From: CAYRHN01 sp964424115
Lineage (GTDB): Bacteria > Chloroflexota > Anaerolineae > Anaerolineales > Anaerolineaceae
Direction: 5' to 3'
Length of the DNA stretch: 23,033 nt
Assembly (NCBI GenBank): GCA_964424115.1
Contig: CAYRHN010000030.1
Span: forward strand, 1 to 23,033
A model generated the notes under the pieces. The model saw only the letters and a program-made list of their open reading frames with translations. It searched no databases and had not been told where the DNA came from. The translations under genes were made by a program, and so were the position numbers. Each line of letters begins with the position of its first letter. Position 1 is the stretch's first letter. This document shows, one piece after another, positions 14,680 to 22,926 of this stretch.

Positions 14680-15900
14680 TTACTCGGCCGGGGGTTCTTC
14701 GCTGCCCGGTTCGCTGTCGATCAGCGTCTGCCAGTCCATATCGGCATAGGCCATCGAGTCCACGCGGCGCAGGCTGAGGCCGATGCGGTGGTTGGCGGCG
14801 TCGATGCGCAGCACGCGCAGGGTGACCACATCGCCTTCTTTCAACACCTCTTTGGGGTGCTCGATGCGCTTCTCGCTGATCTCGGAGATGTGGATCAGGC
14901 CTTCCACGTCATCTTCCAGGCGGGCAAAGGCGCCGAACTTGGTCAGGCGGGTGATGGTACCTTCCACCAGTTGGCCGACCTGGTAGCGCGCCACGCGCTG
15001 CGCCCAGGGGTCTTCCAGCATTTGGCGGATGGAGAGGCCGATGCGGCGCTTCTCGCGGTCCACGCTGATGACCTTGACCTTGACTTCCTGTCCGACCTTG
15101 AGCACTTCGCTGGGGTGGGCAATGCGTTCCCACGAGATCTCGGAGAGATGCACCAGGCCGTCCGCGCCGCTGATGTTGACAAAGGCGCCGAAATCGGCCA
15201 GGCTGGTGACACGTCCGGTGCGGATATCGCCCTCGTTCAAATCCTCGATCACGCGCTCCTTGAGGGATTCGCGGGTCTCGGTGCTGGCGGCGCGCTCGGA
15301 AAGGATCAGGCGGCGGCGTTCGCGGTCCACTTCGATGATGACCACGTCGATCTCCTGGCCAACCATCTTGGCCCAGCGCTGTTCGGGGGTTTCACCGCTC
15401 AGGCTGGCGCGGCGGGAGAGGCTGAGCTGCGAGGCGGGGACGAACCCGCGCAGGCCGCCGGCCACGGGAACGATCAGGCCGCCCTTGTTGAAGCCGATGA
15501 TCTTGCTGTGAATGCTGGTCTTGGAATCCTTGAGTTCGTCCACATCCTTCCAGCTCACTTCTTCACGGGCGCGGGTGAAGGACAACACCAAATTCCCGTT
15601 CTGGTCTTCGGGGTTGATCACATAGACGGGAATTTCCTGGCCTACCTTGAGCGTTTCCAGCTCTTCCTGAGGAATGGCCTCAAATTCTTTGCCGCTGATC
15701 ACACCTTCGGACTTGGTGCCAACACTGACCAGGATCTGGCCGGGGGTAATGCTGGCAATAACACCCTGGCGGATTTCTCCGGAGCGCGGAAAATCAATGC
15801 CAAGGCCTTGTTCCTCCAACAGGTCTGCCATGTTGGAGTTTTCGGGGGAATTATTCTCGGGCATTTCCCCCTGCACGAGTTGGGAATCGGTTTGGTCCAT
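14680..15900 (-). CDS. rpsA: Ribosomal protein S1-like RNA-binding protein (four S1 domains)
   Basis: A 406-residue protein with four S1 OB-fold domains at about 38-110, 128-203, 223-292 and 308-378. The last two are the most canonical (GRVTSLADFGAFVNISGADGL with HLSEISWERI; GTITRLTKFGAFARLE with HISEISEKRIEHP), while the first two match S1 domains 1-2, which dock to the ribosome through S2. The C-terminus is acidic. Four domains is fewer than the six of E. coli S1 but usual in several phyla; it could instead be a related S1-type RNA-binding protein. The ATG at 15900 has GGAG 9 nt upstream and a good promoter. A longer frame to 15960 would run through that promoter. Confidence 0.9.
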   Translation of the reverse strand: MDQTDSQLVQGEMPENNSPENSNMADLLEEQGLGIDFPRSGEIRQGVIASITPGQILVSVGTKSEGVISGKEFEAIPQEELETLKVGQEIPVYVINPEDQNGNLVLSFTRAREEVSWKDVDELKDSKTSIHSKIIGFNKGGLIVPVAGGLRGFVPASQLSLSRRASLSGETPEQRWAKMVGQEIDVVIIEVDRERRRLILSERAASTETRESLKERVIEDLNEGDIRTGRVTSLADFGAFVNISGADGLVHLSEISWERIAHPSEVLKVGQEVKVKVISVDREKRRIGLSIRQMLEDPWAQRVARYQVGQLVEGTITRLTKFGAFARLEDDVEGLIHISEISEKRIEHPKEVLKEGDVVTLRVLRIDAANHRIGLSLRRVDSMAYADMDWQTLIDSEPGSEEPPAE

Positions 15901-15931
15901 ACAAATATCTCCACAAAAAATGATAGACCAC

Positions 15932-15960
15932 ATTATAAAGGTTAATGGGTAAGTTGGCAA
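15932..15960 (-). promoter_or_regulatory. Promoter of the S1-domain gene
   Basis: On the minus strand TTGCCA (15955-15960), 17-nt spacer, TATAAT (15932-15937). The transcript would have a UTR of about 25 nt containing the ribosome binding site. Confidence 0.82.
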
Positions 15961-15981
15961 GCATAATGTCTGAATCTGAGA

Positions 15982-16016
15982 ATTGGGATAGGGTCAGTCA
16001 AATAGGTGATCCCAAT
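15982..16016 (-). terminator. Weak hairpin after the FGE-like gene
   Basis: ATTGGGAT/ATCCCAAT form an 8-bp inverted repeat with a 19-nt loop just after the stop codon. No U-tract follows, so termination is doubtful. Confidence 0.35.
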
Positions 16017-16021
16017 GTGCT

Positions 16022-17065
16022 TTACGGCTCTAAACTCCAGGCACAGCGAAAGCCGTAGTAAAAATTATCGAAGTCAGGCCGGTTATAATTGCGGTCGGTT
16101 GCGCGTACCCTGAGCGCATCATCGCTCCAGGTGCCTCCGCGCACCACCCGTGAATCTCCGCTGGATGGGCCGGTTGGGTTGGCGGACGGGGATTGGCTGT
16201 AATATCCTTCCCCGTACCAGTCTGCCACCCATTCGTACACATTCCCAGCCATATCATAGGCTCCGTATGGGCTTACCCCTTTGGGGTAGTTGCCCACTGC
16301 ATTCGTGTCGGCCACGCAATTTCCGAAATTGGCCAGGCGGCAGGTGGGGGCCTGGTTTCCCCAGGGGTAGATTCGCCCGTCCGTACCGCGCGCGGCCTTT
16401 TCCCATTGCGCTTCGGTGGGCAGCGTGCGCCCCGCCCATCGGCAGTAGCTTGCCGCCACATCCCAGGAGGCATAGACCACCGGAAATGTGGCATACTCGC
16501 TGGCATCATAATAATTGATTCGCGTGCTGGATCGATCCTTCCTGGGCGCAGTACAGGCCCCGGCAGCCACGCATTGCTGGTACATCGCGTTGGTCACCTC
16601 GGTCTGGTCGATCCAAAACGCATCCAACATTACCTGGTGGGCGGGTTCATCGCTGGCCGGATCGCTGCTTTCTGTCCCCATGGTGAATTCGCCAGCCGGC
16701 ACGCACACCAGCGTCATTCCATCCACCGGCGAGGTCCAGGTCTGGCCGGTCTCCGTGCAGGCAGGGGGATTATTGGGGTCTTGCGTGGGTTGAGGCGTTT
16801 CGGTCTGGGTCGGTTGCGGGGTGGGGCTTGGCTGCGGCGTGTCCATCCCGGTTGGCTGCGGGGTCGCGCTTGGGCGGGCAGCTTGTGTGGGCGGAAGAGG
16901 GGTGGCGGTTGGCAACGGTGCCGGTGAAGCGCAGCCCGCCAGGGCCAGGATCAGAGGAATGATTATCGCCGCGCGGCTGAGCAGCGTGTGTTGAGCAAGG
17001 GAGGCCATGCCAATACTGCCCTTGCCGGGTTCATTGAGGAGTTTAGATTTGCCCAGGATTGCCAA
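16022..17065 (-). CDS. Lipoprotein with formylglycine-generating-enzyme (SUMF1) fold
   Basis: A 347-residue protein from a TTG start at 17065 that has GGAGG 9 nt upstream; an ATG at 17008 gives a more typical 26-residue lipoprotein signal and is the alternative. The signal ends LILALAGC, followed by a Pro/Thr/Gln-rich tether to about residue 95. Residues about 105-345 form the FGE-sulfatase domain: MVCVPAGEFTMGT-like opening, DEPAHQVMLDAFWIDQTEVTNAMY, PTEAQWEKAARG, YPWGN, DMAGNVYEWVADWY, VVRGGTWSDD and GFRCA at the end. Active FGEs use two cysteines; here only the one in GFRC is present and the partner position reads DDALRVR, so it probably does not make formylglycine. Many such proteins are binding or unassigned. 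Confidence 0.85.
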   Translation of the reverse strand: MAILGKSKLLNEPGKGSIGMASLAQHTLLSRAAIIIPLILALAGCASPAPLPTATPLPPTQAARPSATPQPTGMDTPQPSPTPQPTQTETPQPTQDPNNPPACTETGQTWTSPVDGMTLVCVPAGEFTMGTESSDPASDEPAHQVMLDAFWIDQTEVTNAMYQQCVAAGACTAPRKDRSSTRINYYDASEYATFPVVYASWDVAASYCRWAGRTLPTEAQWEKAARGTDGRIYPWGNQAPTCRLANFGNCVADTNAVGNYPKGVSPYGAYDMAGNVYEWVADWYGEGYYSQSPSANPTGPSSGDSRVVRGGTWSDDALRVRATDRNYNRPDFDNFYYGFRCAWSLEP

Positions 17066-17124
17066 TTTTCATATCCTCCAGAATTGGAAAAGATTCATGG
17101 ATCGTATTATCAGGTTTTTTTGTG

Positions 17125-17155
17125 CATCAGGGCGGGTCTCAAACCCGCCCTGATG
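17125..17155 (-). terminator. Strong hairpin downstream of secA without a U-tract
   Basis: A perfect 13-bp GC-rich stem (17125-17137 with 17143-17155, 5-nt loop) lies 34 nt past the secA stop. In minus RNA it is followed by CACAAAAAAACC, not U residues. It may terminate or stabilise the secA 3' end, or be a repeat element. Confidence 0.5.
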
Positions 17156-17188
17156 TAAATTCATTACCCAAAAAGACTGGAAAAGGAT

Positions 17189-20100
17189 CTAGTGCCGGTG
17201 GCGTTTGCGCCTCGCGGCATCCGGCGCCGGCGGCAGGCTCGCCTGGGATTCGCCCATCCCGGCGGAGGGCTCCGGCTTGCGTTCCACGGCGGCTTCGTTG
17301 CCGCGCCGCGGGCGGTAGACGAACATCTTGCTCACCACGCCCATGCGGATATCCGCCAGCAGCTCGGCGAACAGCTTGGTGGCCTTGCTCTTGTATTCGA
17401 CCAGCGGGTTCTTTTGCGCATAGGCTTCCAGGCCGATCGTCACCCGCAGCGCTTCAACCTTGGTCAGGTATTCCACCCACTGTTCGGAGATCACATTCAA
17501 GAGCAGGCCGCGGTAGACCTCGTTCTGCAGGCGCTTGCCCAGCACCCCGGCCACCAGGTCGCGGTCGGCCGCATCCAGCTCAGATAAGAGCTTGTCGACC
17601 AGTTCCGGGTAACGCTCCTCGCCCAGTTGGGCTGCCAGGGCGTTCTGCATCGGTTCGGTAAAGCGCGCCATGCTCACCTCGCTGAGCGCCAGCCGTTCGA
17701 ACTCGATCGCTCCCCAGCCGCGTTCCAGCGTTTCGCGCGCGCCTTCCAGGTGCTCCAGCACCATTTCGGTCATTTGTTCGGAAGAATAGCCCTCCACCAC
17801 GCGCGCCGCCAGATAAATGTAATTGAGGCGGTTGTAGCGTTGGCGGCCCTGGCGGTGGGTGTGCCGGTCGAAGGCGATCCGTTCGCCTTGCGCCATGCGG
17901 TTGAACCAGATCAATAACTGGCGGTCGTCGGCATGTTGCAGGTCCTGCCCGCGCAGTTCCGCGTCCAGGTCGTGGGCGATCGCGCCGTCGGGAGAGGTCA
18001 AAGTTTCGCTGCGGCGGGCGAGGATATTTTCCACCTCGCCGGCCAGCACCGGCGCAGTTTCTTCCCAGCTGCCTTGCAGTTGGGTGGAGCGCAGGTTCAT
18101 CGCCTCGCCCAGGCGGCGCTGCAGGGCCAACAGGGCGCGGTTGATCACCGTATTGGTCAGGGCGGTTTCCACCTGCTGGCGCAGGCTGTCTTCCACGGCC
18201 TGGTTCTTGCTGGGGAACTGGCGCAGCAGCTCACCGGACAGGCGCAGCGGCACGCGCACCAGTTCGGAGGCCTCTTCCAGGTATTCCTGCGGGCGGCGGC
18301 GTTCAGTCGGCTCGCTGTCCTCGATCCCGGAGAGGTAAGTGTCCAAAGTGTCCAGGCGCTCGCTTACCTTTTGTTGCAGATCTTCTCCGGCCCGGTCGAG
18401 CAGCTGCCCGGCCCAGCGGGCAATGTGTTCGTGCTCGGCCTGCAGCGCGCGCGAGGCCAGGTTCAACAAGGCATCGCGCAGGCCCGTCTTGGCGGCATCG
18501 GCGCGCACCTCGTCCAGCAGCAGGCGCGCGGCAAAGGAGGGATAGTAAATATCGCCGTATTCGAAAGCGGGCTGGATCTCTTCCACGAAGGCCAGGAACT
18601 TCCACGGGCCTTCCTCATCTTTCAGAGCTTCGGGAATGCGCCGGGTGAGTTCCGAGCGCAGCATATCCAGCACATCCTCGGTCAGGTCTTCCTTGTCGAA
18701 GACGCGGTCGCGCTGTTCGTAGATGCGCTTGCGCTGGGCGTTGAGCACGTCGTCGTATTCCAGCAGGTGCTTGCGCACATCAAAGTTGGAGCCTTCCACG
18801 CGTTCCTGCGACTGTTCCACCAACCGCCCGAGCAGGTTGATCTCGATCGGCAGGTGCTCGTCGAAGTTGAAGCGCTTCAGTAACCCCTCGGCTTGCTGTC
18901 CGCCGAAAAGGCGCATCAGGTCGTCCTCGAGGGAGAGATAGAAGCGCGAAGAGCCGGGGTCGCCCTGGCGGGCGGCGCGCCCGCGCAGCTGGTTGTCGAT
19001 GCGGCGCGCCTCGTGGCGTTCCGAGCCGATCACATGCAGGCCGCCCAGCGCGCGCACCCGCTCCATATTGTCCATATATTCAAGGAAAGCTTTCACCGCT
19101 TCCTCGCCGGTCACACCGATCTCTTCCGGGGTGAGCTTGAGCAGCGCCTGGCGGCGTTCCTCGTTGGTCATATCGTAGGGATCCGGCAGGCCGGCGCTAT
19201 CCAGCACGTGGATGACCTTGTTGAGGATCTCTTCGGGCAGCTCGCCGCCCAGCTTGATATCCACGCCGCGGCCGGCCATGTTGGTGGCGATGGTCACCGC
19301 GCCAAAGGCGCCTGCTCCGGCGATGATCTGCGATTCTTCGTCGTGTTTGCGCGCGTTCAAGACCTTGTGGGGGATGCCGGCGCGGAAAATAGAGACCAGG
19401 CGCTCCTGGTATTCCGGGCGCAAGTTGAAGATGTTCAACAGGCGCTGCAGGTTGGCCGGCTCTTCGGGGTTGAGGGAGATCTCCAGCGGACGGGCGATCT
19501 GGCGCAGGTCGTCCATCTTAAGCTCATCCAGGTTGCGGTTGAGCGGCTGTAACTCCTTCACCTCGCGGTCGATCATGTCGCGTTTGTTCTTGGTCATCCA
19601 GGCGTCGCGGATGAGCAAGATTTGTGCTAATCGGCGCAGCGGTTCGGCTTCCAGGCGGCCGGAAAGCAGTTCCGAGTGTTCCACCGAGGTGGTACCGACC
19701 AGCATTGGGCGTCCCTGGACATGGAAGGTAACGATCTCGCTGACCAGTGCGCGCAGCTTGGCTTCGCCTGTGCGGTAAACCACGTCGGGGTAATCTTTGC
19801 GCCGCCAGAAGAGGGCGGCATTTTGGGGATCGCCCCGCCGGGAAAAATAGGAATATTTATAACCGTCGGGGTCCTTCTCTTCGATCTCTATCAGGTCGGC
19901 ATGGCTTTGTTCCGCGCGGTATTCCAGGTTGGCGGGGATTTGGAACACATCCAGCTTATAGATCTTGTAAAATTCCTCGGCTTCGGTTTGCGCGGTACCG
20001 GTCATGCCGCCCAGTTTTTCATACATGCGGAAGTAATTCTGCAGGGTGATCGTGGCATAAGTGATGTTTTCTGGCTCCACCGCCACGCCTTCCTTGGCTT

Positions 20101-21211
20101 CCACGGCTTGGTGCAAACCTTCCGACCAGCGCCGCCCGGGCATCAGGCGCCCGGTGAATTCGTCCACAATGACCACCTTGCCGCCCTGCACCAGGTAATC
20201 CTTGTTGCGTTTGTAGAGGAAATGGGCGCGCATGGATTGTTCCAGATATCCCAACAGGCGGGCCTGTTCGGGGGTGATATCCTCCGGGCGGTCGGGATCG
20301 CGCAGCGGGGTTTGCAAGATCTCTTCCACGTGCGCTTCGCCTGCTTCGGTCAGGGAAACAGTGCGGTCTTTCTCGCTGACCTCGTAATCTTCAGGAACCA
20401 TCTGGCGCACCACAACCGCCATCTTGCCGTACCATTCCACATCCTGCGAGGCCGGGCCGGAGATGATCAACGGCGTGCGGGCTTCATCGATCAGGATGTT
20501 ATCCACCTCGTCCACAATGGCATAATAATGCCCGCGCTGGACGCGGTCGGATTTGCGGCTGGTCAGGTTGTCGCGCAGGTAGTCGAAGCCAAATTCACTG
20601 TTGGTACCGTAGGTGATATCTGTATCGTAGGCTTCTTTTCGCATCACCAGGCGCAGCTGATTTTGATCTTCATGCGGCGAGACCTTCTCGGGATCCACTA
20701 CAAAGGCTTTTTGTCCGTTTTCAGTGCGGGCCGCCATTTGCAGCACGCCCACGCTCAAACCCAGGGCAAGGTAGATGGGCGACATCCAGCGCGCATCGCG
20801 GCGGGCCAGGTAATCGTTGACCGTCACCAGGTGGGTGCCGCGCCCCGCCAGGGCATTCAGGTACAACGGCAGGGTGGCAACCAGGGTCTTGCCTTCGCCG
20901 GTGCGCATCTCAGCGATACGCCCAAAATGGAGCGCCATGCCGCCGATCAATTGCACATCGTAATGGCGCAGGCCGATGGTGCGTTTGGAAGCCTCGCGCA
21001 CAGCAGCAAACGCCTCCGGCAGCATGTCGTCCAGGCTTTCGCCTTCTGCCAGGCGGCGGCGGAACTCGTCTGTTTTGGCACTCAGTGCTTCCGGGCTGAG
21101 CGCCTCGTAGGCGGCTTCCATCTCATTGATCTGCTCAACCAGAGCAGTGTATTTATTCAACTCACGTTTGCGGGGGTCTCCCCCCAGGATGCGGGCAATT
21201 CCTTGGAACAT
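17189..21211 (-). CDS. secA: Protein translocase motor SecA, enlarged form
   Basis: A 1340-residue ATPase that drives preproteins through SecYEG; most SecAs are 800-950. NBD1 has Walker A MRTGEGKT (102-109) and Walker B VDEVD (233-237) with IDEARTPLIISGPA; the preprotein cross-linking domain follows; NBD2 contains VGTTSVEHSELL (505-516), NMAGRGVDIKLGG (644-656) and QLRGRAARQGDPG (741-753, with AA where SG is usual); the scaffold begins EYDDVLNAQRKRIYEQRD (818-835). The two-helix-finger region (ISEQWVEYLTKVEALR, 1241-1256) and KNPLVEYKSKATKLF are near the C-terminus. Two extra segments stand out: about 90 residues in NBD2 (520-611) and about 250 excess residues in the helical wing region (840-1235). 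The usual C-terminal zinc motif is absent, replaced by a basic RRKRHRH end. The ATG has AAAGGTG upstream. Confidence 0.97.
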   Translation of the reverse strand: MFQGIARILGGDPRKRELNKYTALVEQINEMEAAYEALSPEALSAKTDEFRRRLAEGESLDDMLPEAFAAVREASKRTIGLRHYDVQLIGGMALHFGRIAEMRTGEGKTLVATLPLYLNALAGRGTHLVTVNDYLARRDARWMSPIYLALGLSVGVLQMAARTENGQKAFVVDPEKVSPHEDQNQLRLVMRKEAYDTDITYGTNSEFGFDYLRDNLTSRKSDRVQRGHYYAIVDEVDNILIDEARTPLIISGPASQDVEWYGKMAVVVRQMVPEDYEVSEKDRTVSLTEAGEAHVEEILQTPLRDPDRPEDITPEQARLLGYLEQSMRAHFLYKRNKDYLVQGGKVVIVDEFTGRLMPGRRWSEGLHQAVEAKEGVAVEPENITYATITLQNYFRMYEKLGGMTGTAQTEAEEFYKIYKLDVFQIPANLEYRAEQSHADLIEIEEKDPDGYKYSYFSRRGDPQNAALFWRRKDYPDVVYRTGEAKLRALVSEIVTFHVQGRPMLVGTTSVEHSELLSGRLEAEPLRRLAQILLIRDAWMTKNKRDMIDREVKELQPLNRNLDELKMDDLRQIARPLEISLNPEEPANLQRLLNIFNLRPEYQERLVSIFRAGIPHKVLNARKHDEESQIIAGAGAFGAVTIATNMAGRGVDIKLGGELPEEILNKVIHVLDSAGLPDPYDMTNEERRQALLKLTPEEIGVTGEEAVKAFLEYMDNMERVRALGGLHVIGSERHEARRIDNQLRGRAARQGDPGSSRFYLSLEDDLMRLFGGQQAEGLLKRFNFDEHLPIEINLLGRLVEQSQERVEGSNFDVRKHLLEYDDVLNAQRKRIYEQRDRVFDKEDLTEDVLDMLRSELTRRIPEALKDEEGPWKFLAFVEEIQPAFEYGDIYYPSFAARLLLDEVRADAAKTGLRDALLNLASRALQAEHEHIARWAGQLLDRAGEDLQQKVSERLDTLDTYLSGIEDSEPTERRRPQEYLEEASELVRVPLRLSGELLRQFPSKNQAVEDSLRQQVETALTNTVINRALLALQRRLGEAMNLRSTQLQGSWEETAPVLAGEVENILARRSETLTSPDGAIAHDLDAELRGQDLQHADDRQLLIWFNRMAQGERIAFDRHTHRQGRQRYNRLNYIYLAARVVEGYSSEQMTEMVLEHLEGARETLERGWGAIEFERLALSEVSMARFTEPMQNALAAQLGEERYPELVDKLLSELDAADRDLVAGVLGKRLQNEVYRGLLLNVISEQWVEYLTKVEALRVTIGLEAYAQKNPLVEYKSKATKLFAELLADIRMGVVSKMFVYRPRRGNEAAVERKPEPSAGMGESQASLPPAPDAARRKRHRH

Positions 21212-21236
21212 GGTTCACCTTTCTGTCTGGCGGTAA

Positions 21237-21245
21237 ATTATAGCA
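21237..21245 (-). promoter_or_regulatory. Extended -10 promoter of secA
   Basis: TGCTATAAT on the minus strand lies about 25 nt upstream of the secA ATG. The -35 region is poor, which fits an extended -10 promoter. Confidence 0.65.
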
Positions 21246-21320
21246 TCAAACGGATAGAGTAACCGCAGTTCCATCCAAACAGGGGCAGATTTTAGGGATT
21301 TCTTAGCTGGTTAATAAATA

Positions 21321-21374
21321 CCAGGGCGTAAAGGGAACTGGATTCGAGAATCTTTGCTTTCCTTTGCGCCCTGG
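21321..21374. terminator. Long palindrome downstream of asnS
   Basis: Arms 21321-21337 and 21358-21374 can pair over 17 positions, with an inner GATT/AATC pair in the loop. In plus-strand RNA the two non-Watson-Crick positions are G-U; in minus RNA they are A-C mismatches. A weak T-rich stretch (TATTTATT) follows on minus, and CTTTT on plus. It is the likely asnS terminator but may be a dispersed repeat. Confidence 0.5.
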
Positions 21375-21397
21375 CGGCTTTTAAGTTGAGATAGAAA

Positions 21398-22768
21398 TTA
21401 ATACAGCGAGCCTGCTGCGCGGGGGTAGATGATCACATCGCGGATGTTGGTCATGCCGGTCGCGTACATCAAAAGCCGTTCCAGGCCGAGGCCAAAACCG
21501 CCGTGTGGGGTGGTGCCGAACTTGCGCAGGGCAATGTAGTCTTCGTAGGCGGCCATATCCATGCCTCTTTCCTGCATCGCCTGCAGCAGTTTGTCCAGGC
21601 GGTATTCCCTTTCACTGCCGCCGATCAGCTCGCCGATGCCGGGCAGCAGCAGGTCGCTGGCCGCCACGGTCTTCCCGTCCTCGTTCTGCTTCATATAAAA
21701 TGACTTGATCCCCTTGGGATAGTTGATCACAAAGGTTGGCTTGCCGGTATGTTTCTCAGCGATGTAGCGTTCGTGTTCGGTCTGCAAGCCGTTCTCCCAA
21801 CTGACCGGGTACTGGAACTCGACCCCGGATTTCTTAAGGATCTCGATCGCATCGGTGTATTCGACCACCGCGAAATCTTCCGCAATTGCCCGCTGCAGTT
21901 TCTCGATCAGGCCTTTCTCGTAGAACTCCTCGAAGAAGGCCAGCTCATCCTTGCACTTCTCCAGCGCCTGCCCGATCACAAAGCGGAACATTTCTTCGGC
22001 CACCTCCAGCACTTCCGGCAGGGTGACAAAGGCGATCTCCGGTTCGATGTGCCAGAATTCGGCCAGGTGGCGCGGGGTGTTGCTGTTCTCAGCGCGGAAG
22101 CTGGGCGCAAAGGTGTAGATCTTGCCAAAGGCCAGCGCGCCGGCTTCGCCTTCCAACTGGCCAGAAACAGACAACCCGGCCTTCTTGCCAAAGAAGTCGC
22201 TGGCGTAATATTCTTCCTCGCTCTTGATCTCTGGGGCATAGCCGTGCGTGGTGACCAGGAACATCTCCCCGGCGCCTTCGCAATCGCTGCCGGTGATCAT
22301 TGGCGAGTGGAAATAGACGTAGTTGTGGCTCTGGAAATACTCATGCAGCGCCATAGAGAGAATGCTGCGCATGCGGAAGACTGCGTTAAAGGTGCGGGTG
22401 CGCAGGCGCAGGTGCGGCATGGTACGCAGAAATTCCAGCGTATGGCGTTTCTTTTGCAGCGGATAATCCTGCGGCGCGTCGCCGAGCACAGTGATCTCCT
22501 TCGCGGCGATCTCCACCGAACCTTCCTGCAGTCCGGGAACCACCTCGCCCTTGACCTGCAGGGCCGCGCCCAGGTGCATGAAGTCGGAGTTATCGCCAAA
22601 AGCGGCCTTATCCACGACGATCTGCAAATTCTTGAAGCAGCTTCCGTCGTTGATCTCCAGGAAGGCCACATTCTTGGAATCCCTGGAGGTTCTTACCCAA
22701 CCGCACACGGATACGGCCTGGCCGGTGTATTGGCCCTTTAAGATCTCTACGACTTCTATGCGTTTCAT
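21398..22768 (-). CDS. asnS: Asparaginyl-tRNA synthetase
   Basis: A 456-residue class IIb synthetase that charges tRNA-Asn. An N-terminal OB-fold anticodon-binding domain (about 15-100, VSVCGWVRTSRDSKNVAFLEINDGS) precedes the catalytic core: motif 1 region FRMRSILSMALHEYF, FHSPMITGSDCEGAGEMF, motif 2 FRAENSNTPRHLAEFWHIEPE (224-244), and motif 3 GLGLERLLMYATGMTNIRDV (426-445). AsnRS rather than AspRS is favoured by the compact size, the CGWVRTSRDSKN start and the RAENSNTPRHLAEFW motif. The C-terminus reads YPRAAGSLY. The ATG at 22768 has AAGGA 8 nt upstream; Met at 22777 overlaps that box, and a TTG-initiated frame to 22852 would run through the terminator. It is preceded by an Asn-rich leader ORF and terminator, so attenuation is likely. 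Confidence 0.95.
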   Translation of the reverse strand: MKRIEVVEILKGQYTGQAVSVCGWVRTSRDSKNVAFLEINDGSCFKNLQIVVDKAAFGDNSDFMHLGAALQVKGEVVPGLQEGSVEIAAKEITVLGDAPQDYPLQKKRHTLEFLRTMPHLRLRTRTFNAVFRMRSILSMALHEYFQSHNYVYFHSPMITGSDCEGAGEMFLVTTHGYAPEIKSEEEYYASDFFGKKAGLSVSGQLEGEAGALAFGKIYTFAPSFRAENSNTPRHLAEFWHIEPEIAFVTLPEVLEVAEEMFRFVIGQALEKCKDELAFFEEFYEKGLIEKLQRAIAEDFAVVEYTDAIEILKKSGVEFQYPVSWENGLQTEHERYIAEKHTGKPTFVINYPKGIKSFYMKQNEDGKTVAASDLLLPGIGELIGGSEREYRLDKLLQAMQERGMDMAAYEDYIALRKFGTTPHGGFGLGLERLLMYATGMTNIRDVIIYPRAAGSLY

Positions 22769-22797
22769 GTTCTTCATCCTTTCCCAAGATTTAGGAT

Positions 22798-22821
22798 AAA
22801 AAAAAGCCCTTGCGGGCTCTT
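22798..22821 (-). terminator. asnS attenuator terminator
   Basis: In minus RNA AGCCC (22814-22818... pairing partner 22805-22809) forms a hairpin with a GCAA loop, extendable by G-U and two A-U pairs, followed by seven U residues. It ends about 30 nt before the asnS start codon, so it lies inside the transcribed leader and must be bypassed for asnS expression. Confidence 0.85.
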
Positions 22822-22862
22822 GAGCTTCTTCTTTTATTTCTTCCCAAAGCAAGCTATCCCGC
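22812..22862 (-). promoter_or_regulatory. Candidate antiterminator of the asnS leader
   Basis: In minus RNA GCGGG (22858-22862) can pair with CCCGC (22812-22816), and AGCTTGCTT (22847-22855) with AAGAAGCT (22823-22830) over eight pairs with one bulged G. The CCCGC arm is part of the terminator's 5' arm and loop, so the two structures exclude each other. The GCGGG arm starts 2 nt past the leader-ORF stop codon, inside the footprint of a ribosome terminating there. Confidence 0.65.
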
Positions 22863-22863
22863 G

Positions 22864-22920
22864 CTATCGAACGGTCCTGTGATTGATAGGATTAGCGTTG
22901 AGGAATGAGCCTGTTTCCAT
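22864..22920 (-). CDS. asnS leader peptide (Asn-rich)
   Basis: An 18-codon ORF reading METGSFLNANPINHRTVR, with Asn at positions 8, 10 and 13. Its role, by inference, is to sense charged tRNA-Asn: a ribosome stalled at the Asn codons would leave the downstream antiterminator arm free, whereas one that reaches the TAG would cover it and let the terminator form. No Shine-Dalgarno sequence precedes the ATG, but the ATG lies 7 nt after the -10 box, where transcription is expected to start, so translation is probably leaderless. It precedes asnS by 95 nt. Too short for homology evidence; support comes from codon content, placement and the flanking RNA structures. Confidence 0.7.
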   Translation of the reverse strand: METGSFLNANPINHRTVR

Positions 22921-22926
22921 GCATAG

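Noticed and set aside
14788..15945. 385-codon ORF on the plus strand opposite the S1-domain gene
   Set aside because: Antisense shadow of four well-conserved S1 domains; composition is that expected from the complement.
19676..21262. 528-codon ORF on the plus strand opposite secA
   Set aside because: It is an antisense frame of a confidently assigned gene in high-GC DNA, with no recognisable domain.
22769..22852. Longer N-terminus for AsnRS
   Set aside because: It begins at TTG without a ribosome binding site and would translate the leader terminator; residues do not match AsnRS N-termini.
22797..22920. T-box riboswitch in the asnS leader
   Set aside because: No AGGGTGGNACCGCG-type T-box sequence or specifier stem is present; the leader is also short for a T-box.
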